Assembly (NCBI RefSeq): GCF_001625305.1
Contig: NW_017804109.1
Location: forward strand, 1,361,431 to 1,425,430
Reading direction: 5' to 3'
DNA: 64,000 bases
Origin: Branchiostoma belcheri
Lineage: Eukaryota > Chordata > Leptocardii > Amphioxiformes > Branchiostomatidae
Shown: positions 1-10,465 of the stretch, piece after piece
Numbering within the stretch: position 1 is the first letter of the stretch
Layout of the letters: every line of letters starts with the position of its first letter
Made by a program: the position numbers and the translations under genes
Notes under the pieces: model-generated
The model's database searches: none
The model's input: only the letters and a program-made list of their open reading frames with translations
Told to the model about the DNA's origin: nothing

Positions 1-204
1 TTTTCATATCATTTATTCATAAAGGCAGACAGTAGTCCTCAATAATGTAAGACTGAAGTGAATGTAGGTATATATCATATATGGCCTTGAAACTGTATGC
101 CCAGTCCATGTGCCAATCTCCAAGCAGATATAGGGTGGAAAATTGTAATGTTTTCTATCAGTCCCCCATCCAACTGGAGGGTGTCTCAGCTGTGTCATGG
201 TGAT

Positions 205-300
205 TAACCCTCTCAGTATTGCAGTGCAAGCACATCTAACCCTGGAAGACGGGGAACGGCAGACGATAAACCAGACAGTGAGTGACTGAGTGTGCAGAAG
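205..300 (+). repeat. Dispersed repeat fragment, copy 1
   Basis: This stretch (GTGCAAGCACATCTAACCC, then a segment about GACGATAAAC and GTGAGTGA) recurs in the same orientation at about 56035-56125. The copies differ by scattered substitutions, so this is an old interspersed repeat and not a recent duplication. No coding frame or terminal inverted repeat is visible. The adjoining bases 300-360 (CACCAAATT...GAAGGTTAAAG) have a diverged relative near 10165-10215. Confidence 0.5.
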
Positions 301-401
301 TAGACTTTTATCACCAAATTGGCATTGGTTACAGGGCTAACCAGCAGGTAGAAGGTTAAAGTGATTCCATGAAATGATTCCTGAATCGGAATGCAGATCT
401 A

Positions 402-712
402 TTCTGAAACTGAACACAACTTAATCTTTAAAAATTGTTTTAAAAAATCTTAGAAAGAAGTAAAGTAAAATTTAAATTTGATCAAATTTCCAAAAATCTT
501 CACTAGTCTTAAAGACCTTTTACTTAAGCCTATCCTAAATCTGAACCACTACTTAATCTTAAAAAAGATTGTAAAAAAATTTTCACAGAATTACAAAAAT
601 CTTGGAAGTTAGTTTTTTTTTAGTTAAAGCTATCCTGAATCTGAACCACTACTTAATCTTTAAGAAAAATTGTAAAAAAATGTTAGAAGTCAGTTTTTTT
701 TTTTAGTTTCAT
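402..712. repeat. AT-rich degenerate tandem repeat, about 3 units of 100-130 bp
   Basis: Three units share the block TCTGAACCACTACTTAATCTT (diverged in the first) followed by runs of A and T. They begin near 405, 537 and 637. The sequence is very AT-rich and has no coding potential. It lies just downstream of the minus-strand exon candidate at 844-1085. Confidence 0.6.
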
Positions 713-843
713 CCAGTTCACTGAGAGACAACAAATAAAATATAATCCTTTTTGTGAAAGGGCAAAGGTGTTCCTGGCTACTTTTGACTCATCATCACTC
801 AACAGTAGCTTTGGGATTCACTTAAGAGAACAAATCACCTTCA

Positions 844-1085
844 GTGTTCCTGCACTCTCAGGTGTTCTGAATTTCCACCTGTCCATTGTTCCGTCCTACA
901 GGTGATACAAAGGTGCCACTGTCCCCATCCAAACTGTCACATGCCCCGCTACAATAGCGCCACTCACTCGCCACACAGTCGCTACTTTTTCTCCCGTTTT
1001 GACAGCAGGCCAGCTGATCGTGATCGCTGACCTTGAGAAAAGAGTGACATTGTCTGAAGGTCAAACAGTGGGTGGTTCCTTCTAA
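844..1085 (-). CDS. Possible 3'-terminal exon of an unknown cysteine-rich protein
   Basis: On the minus strand a frame runs from about 1085 to a TGA at about 858. It encodes a short Cys-rich tail including QLACCQNGRKSSDCVASEW and a second CSGAC group, six cysteines within about 50 residues. An acceptor-like CCTTCAG lies at its start (about 1060). I do not recognise the family. No neighbouring exon can be linked, and the next 700 bases upstream on this strand are a tandem array. It may be a chance frame. Confidence 0.2.
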
Positions 1086-1122
1086 TGGCATCGTTAAGTC
1101 AGCTGGGAGTTGAGGGCCTGGC

Positions 1123-1848
1123 TTTGTACTTTTGTGACAATTTGTCCATTGTGGGGACAGAGGCTCTTTATTTTGCTGCTTTCTGAGTCGAAGAGGCTTT
1201 AATGTACTAAACAGGTGTTAATAGACCCGCAATTGTTCAACTTGGACCGATTGAAATCTCATCAATTTGTACTTTTGTGAGAATTTGTCCATTGTGGGGA
1301 CAGAGGCTCTTTATTTTGCTGTTTTTTTAAGTAGAAGAGGCTTTAATGTACCCAACAGGTGTTAGTAGACCAGCAATTGTTCAAGTCCGACCGATTGAAA
1401 TCTCATCAATTTGTACTTTTGTGACAATTTGTCCGTTGTGGGGACAGAGGCTCTTTATATTGGTGTTTTCTGAGTGGAAGAGGTTTTAATGTACACAACA
1501 GGTGTTAATAGACCCGCAATTGTTCAACTTGGACCGATTGAAATCTCATCAATTTGTACTTTTGTGACAATTTGTCCATTGTGGAGACAGAGGCTCTTTA
1601 TTTTGGTGTTTTCTGAGTAGAAGAGGTTTTAATGCACAGAACAGGTGTTAATAGACCCGCAATTGTTCAACTTGGACCAATTGAAATCTCATCAATTTGT
1701 ACTCATCTCTTGTGACAATTTGTCCATTATGGGGACAGAGGTTCTTTATTTTGGTGTTTTTTTAAGTAGAAGAGGTTTTAATGTACACGACAAGTGTTAA
1801 TAGACCCGCAATTGTTCAACACCAACCGATTGAAATCTCATCAATTTT
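1123..1848. repeat. Tandem array of five 143-144 bp units
   Basis: Units start at 1123, 1266, 1410, 1553 and 1696, each with TTTGTACTTTTGTGACAATT or a close variant, and each ends in ATTGAAATCTCATCAA. The regular 143-144 bp step and low divergence point to fairly recent unequal duplication. The fourth junction carries a small insertion (CATCTC). The units also share GGGGACAGAGGCTCTTTAT. No coding frame persists across units. Confidence 0.9.
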
Positions 1849-1849
1849 G

Positions 1850-2402
1850 CAGATTGGCTTGTCGAGTAAACCTCAGTGGGCCCTTGAGGGTTTCTGTAGT
1901 TTTGTTGAAGTGGGGAGAGGGACTCTTCGTTTATTTATTTTTTGAGGTTATTTAAGACTTGAAGACCTGGGGATTGTTCAACTCTCACTTTGACACAGTT
2001 TTAATGAAATTTAATCTTCAAAATCATGTAATATTTCAGGTCTAAGTGGTACTTTGGTATCTTAGCGTATTTACTATTAATAATAACCGTTACAATCTGT
2101 ACTTTTAACAGAGGATCAGAGGTTCCTGAAAGCTTGCTGAAAAGTTGTTGGTCTAGCTGACAAATATGAAAATTTCAAATAACGTTGCCCCAAGTTACAT
2201 GTAGTTTCCAACCAATCGTTCTTGGTTTTGAATAATAAAATATTAATCATTAACATAACAGTTTTTGTCATTGTATCAAAGATTGTCATTGTACCAAAGA
2301 ACTCTTTGATATCAAGATATCCCTCTGTGAAATAAGAGCTAAGCTGTGGTGTATCATAACAAGAAAATCACCCTTATCTCAATCTAAATCAAATTGCCTC
2401 AA
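1850..2402. other. Single-copy non-coding stretch, nothing recognised
   Basis: AT-rich sequence with no long frame, inverted repeat or tandem unit that I can see. There is a minor internal echo (GATTGTCATTGTACCAAAGA preceded by a near copy at 2260-2300). Confidence 0.5.
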
Positions 2403-2552
2403 AAAGAAGGTAATTTGTGGGTCAATGACCCCATTTTCATGCTGTATCACTTTTAATGGGCCACTTGTTGATGTGTTACACTTGAGTACTCACCAGCTTA
2501 CTGTGTTTTTTATCTCCGCATTTATCTTCAGTTTTTATTTGAGTACTTGGAG

Positions 2553-2892
2553 CCTTGATGCAGGCCTCAAAATGAACTTTTCTTACTATAATGTCCCAGC
2601 ACTGTCCCTATATCAATTTCAACTGTCCCGAAGTGAGGATGAACTTTCCCAACCTGTTTTTCAGAAGTATTGTATGACTTTTGTATGACAAAAATAGAAA
2701 ATTTGAAGGGACTTTTCCGGAGCCAAAAGCCAGGATGTGTGCCTGGTGAACAAAAGAAGGGCTGACATTCTGTGGTTGATTATTTTTCTATTGTTCCCAA
2801 AATATCCCAAAGTGTCTTTATAGCTGTCCCGGCCAGAATTTTAGTGATCAGTGGCCATCGGGACACCGTTAATTTCGAGCCCTGCCTTGATG
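2553..2892 (-). mobile_element. hAT-like MITE with 8-bp target duplication (family H1)
   Basis: The element proper is 2561-2884, starting CAGGCCTCAAAATG and ending TTTCGAGCCCTG, which are imperfect inverted termini. It is flanked by a perfect 8-bp direct repeat CCTTGATG at 2553-2560 and 2885-2892. An 8-bp duplication with CAG...CTG ends is the usual signature of hAT transposons (established). A second copy in the opposite orientation lies at 45300-45680. There is no transposase frame, so this is a non-autonomous element. Confidence 0.8.
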
Positions 2893-2934
2893 TGTTTTTT
2901 ATCTCCAAGTTTATCTTGGCAACATGCTAAGATA

Positions 2935-3530
2935 AGCTCCTGAAGTTAATAGCCAATCACTTTCCTCCATCAGTCCTCTTTACCTTCCTGTCAACTGACC
3001 CCCCTCCCACCTCTCAAGGTCATGCTGGGTGACCTTGTTGAAGTGTTCTTTTTTTATTGGTGTTTCTAAGGGCACAATTCAGGCAAATTATGAGGCAGGC
3101 TTCTGAAAAACTAATTTTAAAAAGTTCTAGTTACTTTCCTCCCTCAGTCTTCTACAGTGGTTGTATTTCCTCTCCAAGGTCGTGCCAGTGACCTTGATGA
3201 GGTGTTCTATTTGTCCCTGTTTGGTTTTATGTAATGTAATATCACAAATGGTATAAAGCTAAGATTAACCTCCAGAAGTTGTGTTTTAATTGCTTTTTTT
3301 CCTCTCTCAGACTATATTTCTGACAACTTGATGATGTCTCTACAACTAGTACAAGGTCATGTTGAGTGACCTTGATAAAGGGTTTTTATCAGTGTATGTC
3401 ATAATGTCATATGCAGAGATTAACCTCCTGAAATTAAGTTTTAATTGCTTTCCTCCCTCAGACTTCTTACAGTGACAATGTCTCTACCAAGTTGGTCATG
3501 GCCAGCTGAACTTGTCAAAGTGTTGTCATC
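2935..3530. repeat. Degenerate tandem array, about four units of roughly 160 bp
   Basis: Each unit contains a CTCCTGAAGTTAA-type block, then TTTCCTCCCTCAG, then AAGGTCATG...GTGACCTTGATGA. Units begin near 2935, 3095, 3260 and 3420. They are diverged by substitutions and small indels. The H1 MITE just upstream appears to sit in an older copy of the same array, since GTGTTTTTTATCTCC occurs on both sides of it. Confidence 0.7.
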
Positions 3531-3960
3531 TGCGTTGGTATAATACATCATGGCAAAAGGCTAAAACTTTACGTTCCAACGCTAAGTAAATTCCGTGAAC
3601 AAGGCTGATGATGGAGTTAGCCAAAAATTTGGGTAAGTCCCAATTACTTAGAGTTGGAACACAAATATTTTGAGCCTTTTTGCCATAATTGTTGAAGTGC
3701 TGTTTTCGGGTGAGGTTTTCTGGAGTGCAGGTGATCATATGACTACTGGTATGAGGGTCAGAATTGGACAGTAGCAATGACAGTGATTGACGAATGGTTG
3801 ACAGTGAATGAGTGGGGGAATATTTAATTTCATATTGGGACGTTTTCCTTTGCCTGGATTCGATTAGTTTGGTTATTAGATGCCACTGCAGATATTCCTG
3901 GTTGATTAGAAAGTGTACAATTCCAAGGCCACCTACATGTAGATGACAGACATCACACAT
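3526..3960 (-). other. 144-codon open frame of unknown status
   Basis: A minus-strand frame of 144 codons, long for this AT-rich background. The translation has no recognisable motif, signal peptide or membrane segment. It overlaps the end of a tandem array, and nothing in the surroundings suggests a gene. I treat it as probably spurious but note it because of its length. Confidence 0.12.
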
Positions 3961-3989
3961 TTCATCTCCTTACTTCAGACCTAAGGGCT

Positions 3990-4260
3990 CTATCCAGCTG
4001 GAAATTGTTTCCCGTCAGCCCAGATTCATGATCGGACCTGGGGGGAAAGTGCTCACAATCTACATGTAGGAGGGTTGGGGTAAATTTTCAAGCCTTTAAC
4101 ACTGCAATTTCTCACATTTTGAGAGTCAAATAATAGAGTTGAGAGTGGTTGTCGTTGTTCTTTTTTATGTCTTTATATGTTTTCCTAAGATTTCTGTCAA
4201 TTTTGTCCATCAAGGTTGACAGATTTGTTCAAAACTTTTTCCAGAATCACATAATTATAA
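3990..4260 (+). repeat. Dispersed repeat, copy 1 (pair with 8565-8840)
   Basis: Shares the order GTGCTCACAATCTA, TTTTCAAGCCTTTAA, GTTGAGAGTGGTTGT, TCAATTTTGTC and TCAAGGTTGA with 8565-8840, in the same orientation and with heavy divergence between the blocks. It is probably an old mobile element copy or an ancient local duplication. No terminal repeats were identified. Confidence 0.6.
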
Positions 4261-4427
4261 AGGTTTATTTGTTTATAATGCATAATCATAATGCATTTAA
4301 TAAAAAGAAGGGGGCAGTGAGTGGGGTCTGATCAGTATTTACCATTTTGTATAAGACATGATTCTGTTTCACATCGTCAATGCTCTATTGTTCATTGTCC
4401 AAATTAAAGCAGGTGACGGGATACAGG

Positions 4428-4478
4428 GTTGATTGACACATGCAACCACCTGTCAATCACTGGAAAGGTGTCAATCAA
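4428..4478. promoter_or_regulatory. Cluster of three TGATTGACA motifs (PBX/PREP-type)
   Basis: TGATTGACA occurs at about 4430-4438 on the plus strand and as TGTCAATCA at about 4451-4459 and 4469-4477. The first two sit 13 bp apart inside a short imperfect inverted arrangement. PBX-PREP/MEIS heterodimers prefer TGATTGACAG (established), and the 4450-4459 copy is exact on the minus strand. A cluster alone does not prove a functional element. Confidence 0.3.
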
Positions 4479-4706
4479 ACCACAATATCTACTGTACCCT
4501 CCTCACGGTTTTACACAATTGACAATCGATCATTGATGTACTCAACAATCAAGCATTGACGATTTTGGAACTGAATCAAGTATTATGTAAGGTTATACAA
4601 TCAGTGTGCATAATGGAACGGAAGTTGCAGTGGTCAATGGTTGATTGTTGAGTGCCTATAGATGTTTGATTGTTTATAATACAAAACCGTGAAGCCGGTT
4701 ACTTGG

Positions 4707-4925
4707 AGGACCTGCATGCCCTTTTTCGTAAAGCGTAATCAGGCCTTTTTAGTCTTTGTAATCCGTAGGCAGCCACCCAAAATCAGCATAATTCGTAATA
4801 AGTACATTGGCCATCACACAATACATTTTGCAATTGTTCGTAATTAGCTCTGAGAATTTAACGTAATTGATAATTGGCAGTGAAAATTTTGTGTAATTCG
4901 TAATCACCCTCCCCCATAAAGCCTT
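4707..4925. mobile_element. CGTAA element, subtype A
   Basis: Starts GAGGACCTGCATGCCC, then carries CGTAA-type motifs near 4727, 4757, 4787, 4849, 4862 and 4892, mostly in 30-bp steps. The block CAGGCCTTTTTAGTCTT marks this subtype and recurs at about 49042, 58150 and 59470. It has no coding frame. It lies 15-20 bp from a subtype B copy, so the two form a compound unit. Confidence 0.6.
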
Positions 4926-4940
4926 CTGACAAGGTACAAG

Positions 4941-5182
4941 TGGGGGCCCGCATGCACTTTTCTGTCGAGCATAATCGGTCAATTTAATTCAACATAGAGC
5001 GTAGACGGACCGCTCTTATTCAACGTAGAGCGTAATCGGTGTATTTTGCATAGAGCGTAATTGTCGCGTTTTAATTCTACGTAATGCGTTGTAGCCACTT
5101 AGGAATTTATTGTATAGCGTAATCGTTACTGTAGCGTAATATACCGTACAGCGTTGTCGGGACCCCCCCATGCAGGCCCCCA
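4941..5182. mobile_element. CGTAA element, subtype B, with inverted termini
   Basis: Begins TGGGGGCCCGCATGC and ends CATGCAGGCCCCCA, an almost perfect inverted pair. Inside are seven GTAGAGCGTAATCGG-type motifs starting at about 4964, 4994, 5025, 5050, 5081, 5112 and 5146. The steps are 30, 31, 25, 31, 31 and 34 bp. No target duplication is clear at this copy. Related copies are at 11185, 17496 and 32911. Confidence 0.75.
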
Positions 5183-6305
5183 CGACTGACTGACAGGTAG
5201 TTGTGTTGCACGTGCTGCCGATCACAAACAATCAGGCATTGATGTTTCTGTAACGCAATCTTGTATTGGACACTAATTAAACTGTAGTCACTGCTGCATG
5301 CCTCCTCCCATTCTTACAAAGTCAACACAGTATTTGTGTTGGAGGAAGGGAATCATGTTTTGATTGGCGTCGGTTTATGTAACCCCTCCCGAATTCTGTC
5401 AGGGTGGCTGCTCCGCAACTGTTGTTTCGTGTTTATCCCTTTAAAGCGAAGGTAAACAAAGACGTTTACGTGTAAACAATCGGGCACGTGGGGCATATTT
5501 GATCAACAAGGCCCATTATGATGTCTGAAAACTTCTGTTTCTTAAATATTTTGGAATATTGCCCTTGAGAAAGCAGCTTTTTTCTTCCCGAAGGAAAACG
5601 TTTCTTTAAGAAGGTTAAGAAAGTGACTTGAGTAAGGTAATCTTCTGTAAGTGAGAAAGGTGAGATGGTAAACGTGGTGCCCTTAACAAAGATACGCTAT
5701 TATGTGCCACGGAGCACGCAACCTACACGCTCAATAGGACTAGGGTTTACGTTGAACTTCTGCCCACATTTGTCCATTCTGTCACCTGAAAGGGTGATGT
5801 TTACCACGAAACATGGGCAAAAAGCTTTCCTGGTCGCAGTTCTGTTACTGTTCGGTACATGAGCGGAAGAGATGGGGGCACGGGGGCAACCGTGAGGTAG
5901 GATACAGTTTATTGTAACCGTTCAGCTCTCTGCACTTCAATAAACGACCATTGAAACGGAGACACTGTTCCGGGGAAAGACTATACAAGCGGCGCGATGT
6001 ACAATGACCCCGAATTAGGACCACTTAGTAAAAAAATAATGTCACAAACTTCCGCTGGGAGTTGACGATCATTGTGTATCTAAAAGGCCCCTTTTGTCAG
6101 GTAAACGGACGACCTTGAAAAGACTAGCCGATGACAAGGTCGTAATGGCATGTTCTGTTAATGGCTCTGTTCAGGTTGTCAAGGCAGATTTCCTTTCAAA
6201 CTTGGCCTTGGGCCATGAGGGGTTGGTATAAGATGGGGACAGGAGAGGCAGAATGTCAGTGTTACGTACATGATACATGTGTGACCTGTACAGACTGTTG
6301 TGCAG
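5183..6305. other. Repeat-poor, relatively GC-rich stretch; possible regulatory sequence
   Basis: No interspersed repeat is visible over about 1.1 kb, unusual for this window. It contains two forkhead-like GTAAACA sites (about 5450-5490), a CACGTG E-box nearby (about 5485-5490) and CAATAAACG/TTTATTG-type homeodomain motifs (about 5910-5945). The short frames here have no family signature. Regulatory function is inferred only from lack of repeats and proximity to the promoter candidate at 6306. Confidence 0.25.
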
Positions 6306-6403
6306 GTATATATATACAAGCCTCACGTTAGTTGTACTTTGTAACTTTGTACTTGTTTAGCTTCAAAGTGAGGGACATTCAACTTTGTCAGGAAAGTATT
6401 GAG
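6306..6403 (+). promoter_or_regulatory. Candidate TATA promoter with short first exon
   Basis: GTATATATATAC at 6306-6317 is followed about 30 bp later by an initiator-like TTAGTTG. About 65 bp further on, a good splice donor GAG|GTATGTG has its GT at 6404-6405. The arrangement would give a 60-70 nt untranslated first exon on the plus strand. There is no supporting downstream exon in view. A TA-rich repeat could mimic the TATA element. Confidence 0.2.
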
Positions 6404-6404
6404 G

Positions 6405-6905
6405 TATGTGATCTTTTTCTCTTAATATTTCTTTGGTTGTGGGTTACATTTATTTTATCATTATTATTATTATTATTATGATAATGTTGGTTATGCGTAT
6501 AGATATTTCTTGGTAGTTGATCCTGATTTGGTAAAACTTTTAAAGAAAATATTTCTTTTCCTTATCATCATTGTGCAAAGAAAATATAATTTTCATTTGA
6601 AAACAAAAAGAAACAGAAGACTTAAAAAGTTTGACGAAGTTCAACTAGATATTTTTTTATTTTTATTTATTACTTTGACAAGATGCAGTGCACACATAAT
6701 GATCCTTACTTTTATTTGAAAATCAAGATGAATAGTCTGTGTAACACAGACACCGATGGGATCAGCTAGAAGTCAGGGGATCCTGCTGACATGTTAATGT
6801 CTGGAGGGCGATGTTGTCATCACCTTGTTAAGATTCCCCAGGTGAGCCAGTTGGTGCTGAGGAGTGTTGACAGGGGCAGGACTTCCTGTGTTAGGCAACC
6901 TCTCC
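6405..6905. other. Non-coding stretch with a short (ATT)n run
   Basis: AT-rich, with a trinucleotide ATT run at about 6458-6480. The frames found here are low-complexity Lys/Phe-rich and not credible as genes. Confidence 0.5.
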
Positions 6906-6919
6906 CCTCTACCAGGCCT

Positions 6920-7147
6920 CATTGGGCTTAGCCTCTACCAGGCTTGGGGAGGTGGCTGGAAAGAGTAGAAATCGGCCAAATAGAGAGATAAGCATGCCAA
7001 AGTAGTTTGTCCGTTGAGAGAACATTTTGGGGTGCGGTGAAATGTTCTCTCGACAGACAAACTCCATTGTCATCCTTATCTCTCTATTTGGCCAATTTTT
7101 ACTCTTTCCAGCAGCCTCCACAAGCCTGGTAGAGGCTACATTGGGCT
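6920..7147. mobile_element. Foldback MITE M1 with perfect 9-bp target duplication
   Basis: The element is 6929-7138, beginning TAGCCTCTACCAGGCTTGG and ending CCTGGTAGAGGCTA. Its long arms (CTGGAAAGAGTAGAAATCGG against its complement) make the whole element a hairpin. The direct repeat CATTGGGCT lies immediately outside both ends (6920-6928 and 7139-7147). Long inverted arms with a 9-bp duplication are typical of Mutator-like elements (established); assignment to that superfamily is inference. Confidence 0.85.
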
Positions 7148-7162
7148 GCCTTTCTAGCATTC

Positions 7163-7284
7163 TAGCCTCTACCAAGAGCGGCAAAATGTACTCTGTATAG
7201 TGGACCAACTCCCCAGGCATGCTATCTCTCTATTTGGCCAAGTTCTACTCTTTCCAGTCGCCTCCTGAAGCCTGGTAGAGGCTA
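7163..7284. mobile_element. Truncated M1 copy
   Basis: Starts TAGCCTCTACC but jumps at once into the right-arm sequence (GCGGCAAAATGTACTCTGTA...), ending CCTGGTAGAGGCTA. The left arm is largely deleted. It lies 16 bp beyond the target duplication of the preceding complete M1. Confidence 0.75.
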
Positions 7285-8560
7285 GCAAGATTTAGTCAGG
7301 CTATATATATTATAATTCCATCATTTAGCTTGGTCTCCTTGGTCTTTTTTGGCCTCTTTGAGGATAAATTGAAAAGGAATGAAGGTTTGGCAGCTAAAAT
7401 AGGTTTAGATGGCGATGAATGTTTATTTTGAATTTTTGAAACATTGAGGATTGCATTTCTGTAGCATAGTACATGTATGCAGTATATGTTTGACCAAGGA
7501 CATTCTGGAAGCTCCTTTGAAGTTAGACACTACAATGTAGGAACCAGGGATTATCATAACCTATAGTTGCCATAATGATGACCTTTATCAATTTTGGTCA
7601 AAACTTGCAGCCAGAAGCAATTATTAAATCTAGATCATACCACTGAAAATTCACACACACACTGCTCCTCACACCTGTTCTCATGTCACACTTAATATTC
7701 AGCTCATTTAAAACAGATTGACTCTGAAATCAGAACCAGACACTTAATGAAACTGTTGGCCAAACCTATTTTCCGAAGGTCAAGTGTTAAATTTGGGGTG
7801 CGACCTTGTAATTGGGTTCTGTCTTGGGGTTTGACCTTGTGATTGGGTTCTGTCATGGTGGGTGAAGTGTTATAGAAAACAAACAAGACCTTGTGTTAGC
7901 CCACAGTCGCCTTTGCTTGACCCCACTTGGTTGGGTACTATTAAGAATAGATTTTCTTCAAGAAGTGTAATTTAATGGCTGACTGGACATGTCAACTATT
8001 AATATCATGGACTTTAAGTCTAGCTGATTTTAACCTTGTCTGTGTTGCCCAACACTGTAACCAATAGAGAATTGGTAGCCACATACATGTAGCTACTTCA
8101 GTGTGCTAAAGATGTCATGTTTTGATATATAGCAAATAAATATAATAGAACATTGTCGATATTGAGATTTTAACGATGAACTGCTTTTTTCTATGTAGTT
8201 TCTTGTTGATTTACATCTTTTACTTGTATCAAGCTCAAACTTAAAGTTTTTTAGCAGTTCACCATATCCAATGTTGAAATTTCAGAATTGTTTCAATGGC
8301 TGCTCCAATAATTTTGTTTCATCCAGTTTAATAAAAGTAACTTTTTTTTTTCAAGAAAAGATTACTTACTTACTTACTTAAGAAAAGGTTAAGGGCCCCA
8401 AAATGAAACTGTGACCCAAGGAGTTGAAAGTTAAACCGCCCTGGGAACAGACTTCCTCCAGGCAATGTTTTTGTCCCTGAGAAATCTTAAGTCTGATCCT
8501 TATCTTGAAGAAGTCTGGCCTTCAGCTGGAGCCTGGGAACTTCAACATCAAGTTCAACTC
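7285..8560. other. Single-copy non-coding stretch
   Basis: No tandem unit, inverted repeat or convincing exon seen. A short CTTAC run lies at about 8362-8382. A 60-codon minus-strand frame at 7704-7886 lacks any signature. Confidence 0.5.
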
Positions 8561-8564
8561 AGAG

Positions 8565-8840
8565 CTCGAGCCAGCTCAAATTTTTTCCGTTCAGCTCAGG
8601 TTCATGGTTGTGTGTTGGGGGACGAGTGCTCACAATCTATAGCAGGGTCCGGGGGCAAATTTTGGATTTTCAAGCCTTTAATTTCCCACATTTTTATGAT
8701 TTAAACAACCAGGGGGCAAATCATGGGGTTGAGAGTGGTTGTTGGTTGTACTAAATTGTATAATTGTATGTTTTCACCCCAAGATTTTATCAATTTTGTC
8801 TGTCAAGGTTGATGGATTGGTTTTCAAAAAATTCTGTCAC
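8565..8840 (+). repeat. Dispersed repeat, copy 2 (pair with 3990-4260)
   Basis: Matches 3990-4260 block by block (GTGCTCACAATCTA, TTTTCAAGCCTTTAA, GTTGAGAGTGGTTGT, TCAAGGTTGATGGATT) in direct orientation. The copy has an extra 20-30 bp of G-rich sequence in the middle. Confidence 0.6.
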
Positions 8841-10465
8841 ACTCCACAAAGTTCTTGCAGTTGACTGAAAAACTGGTGCTGGCTAGATCCCTGGTTCCAC
8901 TCCAAGACTCTGTCAAAGTCACCCACAAGGAATCTACCATTTTTCAGTTGGGTGCAGGATGTCTGGCAGTGCACATTTTACCGATTAAACACTTCAAACT
9001 TTTGAATTGAGAAACTTAATTCATTTTCCAACTTTCGAGCAACTCCTATTTTAATACATGCTTAATTTTTGAGCCAAGATCGTTGATTCCAAACTAGAAA
9101 ATACCTGTAAACTACAGGTTACATTTTACAGTGTGATGGTCCAGCCCTACTAGATGTATACAATGATTGAACCCCAGACGTGAAGTGGTGTTCTTGTATG
9201 TTAGAAGCAGCTGGAAGTGGCTGGCAGAAGAACAAGTCTGATATCTGCTCTGGGCTCTGGACCGAACTGGTATGTTTTAAGTAGGGATTTTCTCTGCTGT
9301 TGGGGTTTATACTAATGTCAAGTATTTTTTTAACTGAAGATTTAGCACGGTTACATATGGATAGACTTCAATTTAATTCTTAAGATTATGAAAAGAATAC
9401 TCCGGTAGCTTGTTGGAAAACTCTTTTGTATCTTCTTGCAGAGGCACATTGACTAGAAGACATTCCAAGATAACAAAGGTATTAAATCAGAGTGTCTTGA
9501 CTATCATTCAAAGTATACTAGTAACTCTCGAAGTAGCAATTCTAGAAGTAAACTGTGTCAAACTTAGGTAATAAGATGCTATGTATACCTGAGCTTTTAT
9601 CCTCTTGCAAAGAACTATTAGCTAGAAGACATTCCAAGGTGAATAATGTCTTACATTGACTTGATTATCGTTAAGTAATAATTGATTATATCTTCTATAA
9701 GTAATTTGTGCCAAACTTAGAAGTCCATTTCCTTGAGTGCTTGGTTCAGAAGATGTTGGCTGTGAATTTAATAGCCTGTGATATATGTGTGTCAGGTCCC
9801 AGCTTGCGGCCATGTCTTCCGAGGAGTCTTGTGGGTTGAGGTTGTCTGACAGGCCAGGTGTCTGGGGGCATGTCTTGGGAAATGTCTTACACTTGGTAGA
9901 GCTATATATATATATATATATATATGTACAGACATTCCAAACAGTTCTCACAGCTGGTAGAGCATTGGGGTCATTACGTTTTGAGGGTTGAGGGAGTGTA
10001 GTGTCATTTCTAACGTTTTAGAAATTGGGTTGACTGATTATCTACCTTTGTTTTGCATTTGAGTGGTTTGTAAGTCCTCTAATGTTTTTTACTAGATACA
10101 TTATGTTATTCACTCACTGTTATACAGTGACCAGTACATTAACCTTCAGCCTACTAAGGAAGCTACTTGGCACCAAATTTGTATTGGCTATGGCGTTAGG
10201 CAGCTGGGTGAAGGTTAAGTTTTCATCTTTTCATCAGAATAGCTAAGATATCTACTTTTCTGTACCTGTATAGCTGGGATAACCACCGTTTGGCATAACA
10301 CACCAGCTTTGCGGGTACGCAGTGCGGTGGCAGCTGCCTACATCACACCGATCGACTCGTTACACCTAACATTCAACTCTAAACATTGTTTAAAGCTATC
10401 TGTTAATTGTGGTAGCCATGATACAAGTAGAAGCATTAGTTCAGCCCAACATCAGCAGCTTAAGG
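8841..10465. other. Non-coding stretch with a (TA)n microsatellite
   Basis: Mostly single-copy. A (TA)n run of about 22 bp lies at 9903-9926. There is a weak local echo (AGAAGACATTCCAAG at about 9455 and 9622). An inverted fragment of the 50-bp minisatellite family (AACACACCAGCTTTGCG) is at about 10296-10340. Confidence 0.5.

Noticed and set aside
9785..9991. 68-codon plus frame overlapping a 109-codon minus frame
   Set aside because: Both run through a (TA)n microsatellite giving YIYIYIY peptides; no other support.
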